Shown here: in pieces, positions 52,264 to 59,196 of the stretch
How the letters are laid out: each line of letters starts with the position of its first letter
Numbering within the stretch: position 1 is the stretch's first letter
From: Endozoicomonas sp965199185
Lineage (GTDB): Bacteria; Pseudomonadota; Gammaproteobacteria; Pseudomonadales; Endozoicomonadaceae
Assembly: GCA_965199185.1 (NCBI GenBank)
Contig: CBDAQW010000007.1
Span: 62,001 to 126,000, forward strand
Direction: 5' to 3'
Length of the DNA stretch: 64,000 bases
The notes under the pieces: generated by a model
What the model was told of the DNA's origin: nothing
Database searches by the model: none
Seen by the model: only the letters and a program-made list of their open reading frames with translations
Translations under genes and position numbers: made by a program

Positions 52264-53145
52264 CTATTCTGTTCGGATCATGATGGATTCTGGTATTTTG
52301 ATCTCAACCGCTACAGGAAGATGGTCAGAAATAGCGGTATTGACAACGCCAAACTGGTTGACGGTCAAAGAAGTACTGACCAGGATATGGTCCAGCGACC
52401 GTTTTGGGCGCCAGCTCGGAAACGTATTCTGCCCCCAGTGAGCGGCATAGAGGCCAGAGTTTTTTAAGGGAGAGTCGTTCAAGAGCTGATCAGCATGGGT
52501 ATTCATATCCCCCATCAGAACCACATGAGGGCAGTGCTCTACCACATCGCGAATATACGACAGCTGTATATTACGAGCCCTTCGACTCAGTGCGAGATGC
52601 ATCATCACCACGGTCAGTGGCTCCTGTGGATTACCAAACTGAGTCACTATGGCTCCACGCCCCGGCATGATGCCCGGCAGTTTGTGATCCTCAAGACTCA
52701 ATGGCTCAAAGCGACTTAACAGACCATTGCTGTGTTGAGCCAGCTTGCCCAGATTGCGGTTCAGTTGCTGATACCAGAAAGGAAAAGTGCCTTTATGGGC
52801 AAGATATTCTGTTTGGTTAATAAAACCACTGCGAATACTGCCTCCATCGGCTTCCTGAAGAGCCACCAGGTCAAAACTGGGAAGTATCTGGGCAATGCGA
52901 TCAAGGTTATCGTTCCGGTGGGCGTGAGGCAGAAAATGTTGCCAACTTCGGGTCAGGTAATGTCGGTATTGCTGGGTATTGATACCCACCTGAATATTAA
53001 AGCTGAGTAGCTTGAGAGTTGTCTTGTCCAGATGCAGGGTGGTCTTGCCCGGATCTCTGTAACAAACGCTTTGACTGGACTGAGAGCCAAATGCTTGTCT
53101 GAGTATTTTCCGGTGGATGGCCCCTTTAAGAGTTCGGATAGGCAT
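52264..53145 (-). CDS. Endonuclease/exonuclease/phosphatase family protein
   Basis: 293 aa with the EEP catalytic set: Asn in LLSFNIQVG, Glu in LVALQEADGG, Asp and Asn in LMGDMNTHAD, and Asp-His in ISDHLPV. Unlike Crc, all active-site residues are intact. Substrate unknown; relatives cut DNA, RNA or phosphoesters. It is next to dsbA, as in pseudomonads. No signal peptide; the basic N-terminus (MPIRTLKGAIHRKILRQ) is not clearly a leader. Confidence 0.88.
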   Translation of the reverse strand: MPIRTLKGAIHRKILRQAFGSQSSQSVCYRDPGKTTLHLDKTTLKLLSFNIQVGINTQQYRHYLTRSWQHFLPHAHRNDNLDRIAQILPSFDLVALQEADGGSIRSGFINQTEYLAHKGTFPFWYQQLNRNLGKLAQHSNGLLSRFEPLSLEDHKLPGIMPGRGAIVTQFGNPQEPLTVVMMHLALSRRARNIQLSYIRDVVEHCPHVVLMGDMNTHADQLLNDSPLKNSGLYAAHWGQNTFPSWRPKRSLDHILVSTSLTVNQFGVVNTAISDHLPVAVEIKIPESIMIRTE

Positions 53146-53147
53146 TG

Positions 53148-53195
53148 ATCAACAGCCTCCCGTAGCTGTTGGAGGCCCGATAAGTTATCGGGCTT
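53148..53195. repeat. Two adjacent hairpins between dsbA and the EEP gene
   Basis: CAACAGC/GCTGTTG lies around 53151-53171, and GCCCGATAA-G-TTATCGGGC at 53175-53193. Complementary GCCTCC and GGAGGC segments link them, so alternative pairing is possible. No U-tract on the minus strand, so attenuation or RNA processing is more likely than simple termination. Confidence 0.5.
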
Positions 53196-53218
53196 CCTGT
53201 TTGTGCTGACCCAGATTT

Positions 53219-54052
53219 CTAGCTGGATTTTGGAGCGCGCTCGTTACGAATTTTCTTGATCAGGTAATCAGCAATGACTGGCATATTGTTCAGAGAACCA
53301 GCCATGCCAGGCTCAACAATATAGCGACCATCAATAACCAGAGCAGGTACACCTGTCAGGTCATAACCCTTTAGCTGCGCATAAGACTTCTGCAGAAGAT
53401 GGTTAACACCAAAAGAATTAAATTGACCAACAAACTCTTTTTTGTCGATTCCGTAGCGTTTGTTCAGGAAGTCAGCCATGGCGTTGGCGTCTTTAAGCTG
53501 GTTTCTTCTGTTCTGAACTTCGTTGAAAATACCGTCGTGTACCTTATCTTCGATTCCCATGTTGCGAACAGTATAGTAAAGCTGCGCATGGGTCTGCCAG
53601 ATGTTAGAACCAAAGAAACCAGGGCGACGAACAAAGACAGCATCCCCTGATAGCGATGGTTTCCAGCGTTCAACAATAGGTTCCAGGTTGTAACAGTGAG
53701 GGCAGCCGTACCAGAAAACCTCTGCGACCTCGATTTGTCCTTTCTGAACATCGGTTTGTACCGGTCTTTTCAGTGAACGGTAGTGAACCCCTTCTTTAAA
53801 CGTCTCGACCACCTTTGGCTTCTCGGCTTCAGGTGTCACTTTTTCAGTAGGCTCAGTAGGCTTTGCAGGTGCTTCCGCTTTTTCATTGGCTGTTTCATCG
53901 GCCTTCTTGTTTTCCGGAGTGACAACCGCTTGCTCCTGAGCCGGTTTAGTCGCTGCTGGGGAAGGCTGCTGTTTAGAAAAATGGTTAATCGCTAGCACTG
54001 CCAGCAATGCAATAGCCACTATCCCCAATAAAATTTTGATCTGTTTGGGCAT
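53219..54052 (-). CDS. dsbA: Membrane-anchored DsbA-type thiol:disulfide interchange protein
   Basis: 277 aa from ATG 54052, with AGGA seven bases upstream. Residues 7-24 are an uncleaved-looking hydrophobic helix. Residues 27-84 are a Pro/Glu/Ala/Lys-rich linker. The DsbA domain then carries the active site CPHC at residues 117-120 (EVFWYGCPHCYNLEP) and the cis-proline in LTGVPALVI. It oxidises periplasmic proteins. DsbA is usually soluble at about 210 aa, so the anchor and linker are unusual. It lies in the cytochrome c4-dsbA-EEP order. Confidence 0.93.
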   Translation of the reverse strand: MPKQIKILLGIVAIALLAVLAINHFSKQQPSPAATKPAQEQAVVTPENKKADETANEKAEAPAKPTEPTEKVTPEAEKPKVVETFKEGVHYRSLKRPVQTDVQKGQIEVAEVFWYGCPHCYNLEPIVERWKPSLSGDAVFVRRPGFFGSNIWQTHAQLYYTVRNMGIEDKVHDGIFNEVQNRRNQLKDANAMADFLNKRYGIDKKEFVGQFNSFGVNHLLQKSYAQLKGYDLTGVPALVIDGRYIVEPGMAGSLNNMPVIADYLIKKIRNERAPKSS

Positions 54053-54163
54053 ATAAAAATCCTGTCTTGGCAAAACTTAATTTAAGACTAAGGAAATTAA
54101 CAGATCAGTGGGATGGGAGTCCAAGTGAGAACTCCCTATATAAGGAACTTTACAAAAAACAGA

Positions 54164-54769
54164 TCAACGCAAACCGTTGATGTAGTTGGCAAGGGCTTCT
54201 ACTTCTTTGTTGCTGAGTTTTTCAGCAATGGTTCTCATGATTTTAGTGTCGCCGTCGTTTGTCCGATGACCTTCACGGAAATCCTTCAGCTGCTTGATGG
54301 TGTAGTCTGTTTTCTGCCCGGCAATCTGTGGATAGCCCGCCAGAGCTATACCGGTTCCGGTGGGTGAGTGACAGGCGCTGCAGGCCGGAATGCCTTTTTT
54401 AGTGTCCCCCCCGCGATAAATAGCCTCACCAAGGGCTATAAACTTAGGATCGGTAACACCGGATGGAGCTTTCTGGCTGGCGTAGAAAGCAGAAATATCT
54501 TCGATATCTTTTTCCGACAGGTTGGTAACAAATGCAGTCATTTCCGGAACTGAACGTTTACCAGCCTTTATCTCAGAAATCTGCTTGATCAGATATCGTT
54601 CTCCCTGACCCGCAAGGTTTGGCCAGTTCGGAGCTGGACTGATGCCGGTTGCGCCGTGACAGGCTGAGCAGGTGACAGCTTTTGATTTTCCTGCACTGGC
54701 ATCCCCTTTGGCAAAGGCTACACCCGTTACCCCCAAACAAAGAATTACACTGAGAATGACTTTCTTCAT
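54164..54769 (-). CDS. Diheme cytochrome c4
   Basis: 201 aa from ATG 54769; the frame extends to 54844 but without a leader. A signal peptide ends AFAKG at residue 20. Two heme c sites, CSACH at 34-38 and CSACH at 130-134, sit in two similar domains, the cytochrome c4 layout. It passes electrons to terminal oxidases in the periplasm. GGGTCAGG lies before the ATG. Divergent from engB, as in pseudomonads. Confidence 0.95.
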   Translation of the reverse strand: MKKVILSVILCLGVTGVAFAKGDASAGKSKAVTCSACHGATGISPAPNWPNLAGQGERYLIKQISEIKAGKRSVPEMTAFVTNLSEKDIEDISAFYASQKAPSGVTDPKFIALGEAIYRGGDTKKGIPACSACHSPTGTGIALAGYPQIAGQKTDYTIKQLKDFREGHRTNDGDTKIMRTIAEKLSNKEVEALANYINGLR

Positions 54770-54988
54770 ACCTGACCCAGTTATGGCGAACGCCTGATGG
54801 CTGTTATTATTCGGTGATCTGTTTACTTGTTTTATATGCAGCAATTCACAAAGCAGTTTGTTGGCTATGATGATGTGTTATTGAAGACACGACTGCACTA
54901 ACGCTGCCTAGTATAAACCACTCATCGGATAACCGGTACAGTTCTAAGTGTTATTCATGAGAAACCAGCTTAATTTATTGAGAAATTC

Positions 54989-55642
54989 ATGACCGAACCC
55001 AAACCATCTCTCAACTATCGCAAAGCTACTTTTTATAAAAGTGCCGCCAAACTGAGCCAGTGCCCAGACAATCCCGGTCGTGAAGTTGCCTTTGCCGGAC
55101 GCTCCAATGCTGGCAAGTCCAGCGCTCTGAATGCACTGACCGGCTCCAACAAATTGGCCAGAACCAGTAAAACGCCGGGGCGCACCCAGCTGATCAATTT
55201 TTTTGATATTGAAGAAGATATTTATCTTGTAGATCTTCCGGGCTACGGCTATGCCAAAGTACCTGAAGCTATGAAAAAAGAATGGCAACACCATATGAGT
55301 GATTATCTTGAACGTCGCGAAGCGCTGGTTGGACTTGTACTGCTCATGGATGTCCGTCATCCCATGAAAGAGTTTGACCAGATGATGCTGAACTGGAGTG
55401 TCAGTGCTAACCTGCCTCTGCACATCCTGATGACCAAGTCCGATAAACTCAAACAGGGTGTTGCACGACAGGCTCTGAATAAATTAAAAAAAGAACTAAT
55501 CCGCTTCCCGCAGGTTTCTGTCCAACTGTTTTCCTCCCTGAAGAAAACCGGAGTGGATCAACTGGCAAGTAAACTGGATGAGTGGTTATTAGAACCTGAG
55601 TTCGATGAAGAGCTGGATACACCAAAAGAAAGTGCATCCTGA
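54989..55642 (+). CDS. engB: Ribosome biogenesis GTPase EngB (YihA)
   Basis: 217 aa. G1 is GRSNAGKSSALN, G3 is DLPGYGYAK, and G4 is TKSDK, all intact. It takes part in 50S assembly and is essential in many bacteria. It converges on polA across the small-RNA locus, in the same order as yihA-spf-polA of E. coli. Its TGA ends three bases before the T-run of the nearest sRNA terminator. Confidence 0.97.
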   Translation: MTEPKPSLNYRKATFYKSAAKLSQCPDNPGREVAFAGRSNAGKSSALNALTGSNKLARTSKTPGRTQLINFFDIEEDIYLVDLPGYGYAKVPEAMKKEWQHHMSDYLERREALVGLVLLMDVRHPMKEFDQMMLNWSVSANLPLHILMTKSDKLKQGVARQALNKLKKELIRFPQVSVQLFSSLKKTGVDQLASKLDEWLLEPEFDEELDTPKESAS

Positions 55643-55644
55643 AT

Positions 55645-55685
55645 AAAAAAAACTCCAGACACCAGGGGGAGGGTGACTGGAGTTT
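55645..55685 (-). terminator. Intrinsic terminator of sRNA copy C
   Basis: Minus-strand stem AAACTCCAG/CTGGAGTTT, extended by CACC/GGTG across an A-A mismatch, followed by eight T (55652-55645). Confidence 0.9.
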
Positions 55686-55763
55686 GAATAACTCCAAAAA
55701 GGAGTATTACCAACACTAAACACACAAGGAGTAATCATGAAACGCAGGTTATCAGCGTTGCAT
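55645..55763 (-). ncRNA. Candidate sigma-E-dependent sRNA, copy C (engB-proximal)
   Basis: Predicted RNA of about 119 nt; the start is inferred from the promoter at 55770-55797. Order: variable 5' end, 25-nt core at 55734-55710, a small hairpin ACTCC-TTTTT-GGAGT (55705-55691), then a terminator with an extended stem. The terminal loop, read on the minus strand, is CTCCCCCT. The core contains ACTCCTT, complementary to Shine-Dalgarno sequences, and the loops add more C/U-rich single-stranded sequence. The 3' end lies 3 bases beyond the engB stop. Function as an Hfq-type sRNA is inferred. Confidence 0.8.
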
Positions 55764-55769
55764 GAAAGG

Positions 55770-55797
55770 TAAGACTCGACTTTTCCAAAAAAGTTCC
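55770..55797 (-). promoter_or_regulatory. Sigma-E (AlgU)-type promoter of sRNA copy C
   Basis: Minus strand: GGAACTT (55797-55791), 15-base spacer, GTCTTA (55775-55770). GGAACTT is the exact RpoE minus-35 consensus. Spacing is the same in all three copies. Confidence 0.82.
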
Positions 55798-55873
55798 CGA
55801 GCCTACTTATTATTTCCGCATAAACAGTGTTTCCTACAGAAATAAAAAGAACAAATAGCAAGCGCATCAGGAC

Positions 55874-55913
55874 AAAAAAAACCAGTAACCAATGGGGGAA
55901 CGGTTACTGGTTT
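55874..55913 (-). terminator. Intrinsic terminator of sRNA copy B
   Basis: Minus-strand 12-bp stem AAACCAGTAACC/GGTTACTGGTTT, 11-base loop with five C, eight T at 55881-55874. Confidence 0.92.
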
Positions 55914-56003
55914 GATGCAGATCCCGTGGGGGAACGGTCACTGCTTATGCCAACACTAAACACACAAGGAGTAACTACAAGCAACTCGATTTACGCTACT
56001 TGT
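55874..56003 (-). ncRNA. Candidate sigma-E-dependent sRNA, copy B (middle)
   Basis: Predicted RNA of about 130 nt. Order: a 5' hairpin-prone segment, the 25-nt core at 55974-55950, then an imperfect hairpin (GCAG/CTGC and CCGT/ACGG arms) with a TCCCCC loop (about 55943-55916). The terminator stem ACCAGTAACC/GGTTACTGGT has the loop GTTCCCCCATT. It thus presents two C-runs plus the ACTCCTT of the core. Its promoter (56010-56037) gives independent expression from copy A. Same strand as polA, as Spot 42 and ErsA are. Confidence 0.8.
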
Positions 56004-56009
56004 AATATT

Positions 56010-56037
56010 TAAGACAACAAGGATTCGGTAAAGTTCC
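56010..56037 (-). promoter_or_regulatory. Sigma-E (AlgU)-type promoter of sRNA copy B
   Basis: Minus strand: GGAACTT (56037-56031), 15-base spacer, GTCTTA (56015-56010) followed by AA. Confidence 0.83.
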
Positions 56038-56074
56038 CGATATTTTAAATTTTTTAAACTATTTTCTGAGAGCG

Positions 56075-56109
56075 AAAAAAAACCAGCAACCTTTAAAGGT
56101 TGCTGGTTT
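56075..56109 (-). terminator. Intrinsic terminator of sRNA copy A
   Basis: Minus-strand 12-bp stem AAACCAGCAACC/GGTTGCTGGTTT, loop TTTAAA, eight T at 56082-56075. Confidence 0.92.
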
Positions 56110-56189
56110 CTGAGTCAGTATCCGTTGGGGAACGGAATACTTTTTTCGCCAACACTAAACACACAAGGAGTAAGTCATAAATGACACAC
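56075..56189 (-). ncRNA. Candidate sigma-E-dependent sRNA, copy A (polA-proximal)
   Basis: Predicted RNA of about 115 nt. Order: 5' segment, the 25-nt core at 56173-56149, then a hairpin AGTATtCCGTT/AACGGATACT with a CCCC loop (about 56140-56117). The terminator stem is ACCAGCAACC/GGTTGCTGGT with a TTTAAA loop. It shares terminator stem design with copy B (ACCAG-AACC) but has no C-run in the terminator loop. Transcribed in the same direction as polA and starting 72 bases beyond the polA stop. Confidence 0.8.
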
Positions 56190-56195
56190 ACTTCT

Positions 56196-56223
56196 TAAGA
56201 CATCGGAAGTGTCGAAAAGTTCC
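56196..56223 (-). promoter_or_regulatory. Sigma-E (AlgU)-type promoter of sRNA copy A
   Basis: Minus strand: GGAACTT (56223-56217), 15-base spacer, GTCTTA (56201-56196). The minus-35 lies 38 bases past the polA stop codon. Confidence 0.82.
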
Positions 56224-56260
56224 CTGCCTTACACAATCCTTACAAATAAAATGCAGATCG

Positions 56261-59002
56261 TTAGTGTGCTTCATCCCAGTTAGTACCAGAGTCAGCCTCA
56301 ACCAACAGTGGTACATCTAGTTCCGCAGCTGACTCCATGGCCTGTTTAATGCCTTGGGTCAGTTCCTCCAGATCATCATTAGCGACTTCAAGCACGAGTT
56401 CATCGTGTACCTGCATAATCATCCGGGCATCCAGACTACTGTTTTGTAACCATTGATCAACGCTGATCATTGCACGCTTGATAATATCCGCTGCTGTTCC
56501 TTGCATAGGGGCATTGATCGCGGTTCTTTCGGCAGCTTGTCGGCGCATACCGTTACGGGCATTGATTTCTGGTAAATAAAGTCTGCGGCCAAACAATGTC
56601 TCGACATAACCTTTATCGTGAGCAAAGGCCTTGGTTTCTTCCATATAACGCAACACACCAGGGTAACGCTCAAAATAGAGATCAATATATTCCTGCGCTG
56701 ACTGACGGGAAATCCCAAGCTGTTTCGCCAGACCAAAAGCCGACATACCATAGATCAAGCCGAAGTTAATCGCCTTGGCACTGCGACGCTGATCAGAAGT
56801 GACTTCCTCCAGCGTCACGCCAAAGACCTCCGCTGCCGTTGCCTTATGAATATCCAGACCTTTGGTAAAGGCATCCAGCAAACCCTGATCACGGGACAGA
56901 TGTGCCATAATTCTCAGTTCAATCTGAGAATAATCTGCTGCTACCAGCGTATAACCTTCCGGCGCAATAAATGCCTGACGCACCCGGCGACCTTCTTCGG
57001 TACGAATAGGAATGTTCTGTAAATTCGGATCAGAAGACGATAACCGCCCGGTAGCAGTGACCGCCTGATGATAAGAGGTGTGCAAACGTCCGGTTAGTGG
57101 GTTAATCAGCTGTGGCAGTTTATCGGTATAAGTGGATTTGAGTTTGCTCAGGCTACGATGTTCAAGAATCAGTTTTGGCAACGGGTAATCCAGAGCCAGT
57201 TCCTGCAACACTTCTTCTGCGGTTGACGGTTGCCCCTTTGGCGTTTTTTTGATGACGGGCAATTCCAGTTTCTCAAACAAAATTTCCTGCAACTGTTTTG
57301 GTGAAGAAAGGTTGAATTCTTTGCCAGCCATATCGTGTGCAGACTTTTCTAATTCCGCCAGACGAACACCTAATTCCTGACTTTGCTTGCCCAATAGGTT
57401 GGCATCAATCAGTGCGCCATTACGCTCAATGTGGGAAAGAATATCCACCAAAGGTAACTCAATATCGTCAAATACCGCTTTCACGTCGGGTTGTTTTTCC
57501 AGCTCTGGCCAGATTACCTGATGCAAACGCAGAGTGATGTCGGCATCTTCAGCGGCGTAAGGCCCTGCCTTTTCCAGATCAATCTGGTTAAACGTCAGCT
57601 GTTTGATGCCTTTGCCAGCAATATCTTCGTAGGAAATAGTTTTATAGCTCAGATACTTATCCGCAAGGGCATCCATGTTGTGTCGTGTAGCAACTGAATT
57701 CAGAACATACGACTCCAGCATGGTATCGAAGGCGATGCCCTGCAGTTGAACATCGTATCGAGCCAGAACGCTTTGATCGTATTTCAGGTTTTGTCCGACT
57801 TTTGCTTTATCCGCATCTTCCAGCAGAGGTTTGAGTTGTGACAGTACCCAGTGCCGGTTGAGTTGTTCAGGTGCACCCAGGTAATCGTGAGCAACCGGTA
57901 CATAAGCGGCTTTGCCTGCTTCAACAGCAAAGGAGACACCGACCAATTCGGCCTGCATATAATCGAGACTGGTGGTTTCAGTATCAAACGCGATCAGTTC
58001 CGCTTTGTTCAACAGCTCAAGCCAATGTTCAAATTCAGCCTTTTCAGTGATCGTGACATATTCACCTTTGGTTTCAGCGGGCTCAGAGGCTGCATCAGTA
58101 TTGTGCTCACTGTCCCCTTTTTCAAGCTCGGTCACCATGGAGCGAAATTCAAAATCTTTGAATAAAGCAATAAGCGCTTCTTTATCCACAGGTTCGGCCT
58201 TCAGCTCATCCACTTTTACTGGCAGTTCAACATCGGTTTTAATGGTCGCCAGATCACGGGAGAGATAAACCACCGCCTTATGTTCTGTAAATTTCTGAGC
58301 AAAAGTTTTACTGCCACGGAAGCCAAGCGCAGCAACCTCATCCAAACGCTGCGCAATGTTGTCAATACTGCCGAGCCCCTGTAAAAGAGCCAGTGCGGTT
58401 TTCTTTCCGACGCCAGGCATACCGGGAATGTTGTCGCTGGAATCGCCCATCAACGCCAGATAATCAATAATTAACTCTGCCGGAATACCAAACTTATCCA
58501 CGACACCTGCCTGATCAGTAAACACATCGTTCATGGTATCAATGAGAGAAACATGCGCTGTAACCAGCTGGGCTATATCTTTATCGCCGGTGGAAATGAT
58601 GGTATCCACCTTTTTCTCAGTGGCTTCCCGAGCTAAAGTACCGATTACATCATCCGCTTCTACACCTTCTATCATGAGCAGCGGAAAACCCATCGCTCTG
58701 ACGATATTGTGAATAGGTTCTACCTGTGAGCGCAGATCATCGGGCATAGGCTTTCGGGTCGCCTTGTATTCACTGTACATTTCATGCCGGAAGGTTTTAC
58801 CCTTGGCATCAAAGATCACAACAACAGGACTGCCTTCGTACTGACGCTTCAGGCTTTTCAGCATGTTGGTCATGACCCGTATTGCGCCGGTAGGACGTCC
58901 ATCGGACGTTCTCAGATTAGCTCGCTCCGAGGCATGATAGGCTCGATAGAGGTATGATGAGCCGTCGACAAGTATGAGTGGTGTACTGGCTTGTTCTGAC
59001 AT
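56261..59002 (-). CDS. polA: DNA polymerase I
   Basis: 913 aa. The 5'-3' exonuclease domain begins LILVDGSSYLYRAYHA and includes GVEADDVIGTLA and GDSSDNIPG. The 3'-5' proofreading domain keeps the DxE motif (AFDTETTSLD). The polymerase domain carries motif A DYSQIELRIMAHLS and motif C QVHDELVLE. All three activities should be present. It lies between engB and thrB, as in pseudomonads. The ATG at 59002 gives a normal N-terminus. Confidence 0.97.
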   Translation of the reverse strand: MSEQASTPLILVDGSSYLYRAYHASERANLRTSDGRPTGAIRVMTNMLKSLKRQYEGSPVVVIFDAKGKTFRHEMYSEYKATRKPMPDDLRSQVEPIHNIVRAMGFPLLMIEGVEADDVIGTLAREATEKKVDTIISTGDKDIAQLVTAHVSLIDTMNDVFTDQAGVVDKFGIPAELIIDYLALMGDSSDNIPGMPGVGKKTALALLQGLGSIDNIAQRLDEVAALGFRGSKTFAQKFTEHKAVVYLSRDLATIKTDVELPVKVDELKAEPVDKEALIALFKDFEFRSMVTELEKGDSEHNTDAASEPAETKGEYVTITEKAEFEHWLELLNKAELIAFDTETTSLDYMQAELVGVSFAVEAGKAAYVPVAHDYLGAPEQLNRHWVLSQLKPLLEDADKAKVGQNLKYDQSVLARYDVQLQGIAFDTMLESYVLNSVATRHNMDALADKYLSYKTISYEDIAGKGIKQLTFNQIDLEKAGPYAAEDADITLRLHQVIWPELEKQPDVKAVFDDIELPLVDILSHIERNGALIDANLLGKQSQELGVRLAELEKSAHDMAGKEFNLSSPKQLQEILFEKLELPVIKKTPKGQPSTAEEVLQELALDYPLPKLILEHRSLSKLKSTYTDKLPQLINPLTGRLHTSYHQAVTATGRLSSSDPNLQNIPIRTEEGRRVRQAFIAPEGYTLVAADYSQIELRIMAHLSRDQGLLDAFTKGLDIHKATAAEVFGVTLEEVTSDQRRSAKAINFGLIYGMSAFGLAKQLGISRQSAQEYIDLYFERYPGVLRYMEETKAFAHDKGYVETLFGRRLYLPEINARNGMRRQAAERTAINAPMQGTAADIIKRAMISVDQWLQNSSLDARMIMQVHDELVLEVANDDLEELTQGIKQAMESAAELDVPLLVEADSGTNWDEAH

Positions 59003-59113
59003 TGGAATAGGTTCACTGGATTCAAGGTTATTGGCTATTCTACATGGATTTCAGAGATGAATATGACACAGCTTATATGAAACAACTTTATTCGTTCTGA
59101 TAAAACCAGAACA

Positions 59114-59149
59114 TTGATCCCATTCTGGAGGGTTTTTAAATGGGATCAA
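59114..59149 (+). promoter_or_regulatory. Hairpin enclosing a strong Shine-Dalgarno before thrB
   Basis: TTGATCCCATT (59114-59124) and AATGGGATCAA (59139-59149) form an 11-bp perfect stem. The 14-base loop holds GGAGGG, and the ATG at 59140 lies in the 3' arm. If translation starts there, the start codon would be sequestered. It could regulate thrB translation. No U-tract follows, so it is not a terminator. Confidence 0.6.
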
Positions 59150-59196
59150 GCGACAACTTTCCTATAAAAATTTTTATTTTCAGGCCTTACAGATTT

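Larger units (their letters stand above)
55643..56260 (-). repeat. Triplicated sRNA transcription unit (engB-polA intergenic locus)
   Basis: Three units repeat in tandem with period about 200-230 bases. Each, read on the minus strand, has GGAACTT, 15 bases, GTCTTA, a variable 5' segment of 30-40 nt, an identical 25-nt core (plus-strand 55710-55734, 55950-55974, 56149-56173), a variable stem-loop, and a stem terminator with eight T. Only the boxes, the core and the terminator design are conserved; loops and 5' ends differ. This fits duplication followed by divergence of target-binding parts. Confidence 0.9.

Noticed and set aside
55735..55773. Plus-strand micro-ORFs after AAGGAGTAA in the repeats (for example MKRRLSALHER)
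   Set aside because: Copy B has no ATG after the same SD-like sequence and the peptides share nothing. Promoters and U-tract terminators all point to minus-strand RNAs, so leader peptides are unlikely.
55643..56260. CRISPR-like repeats
   Set aside because: Only three 25-nt repeats about 200 bases apart, with promoters and terminators between; no cas genes. Spacing and structure do not fit an array.
59114..59149. Intrinsic terminator before thrB
   Set aside because: The stem is strong but not followed by a U-tract, and the loop contains a Shine-Dalgarno. Better read as a translational element.
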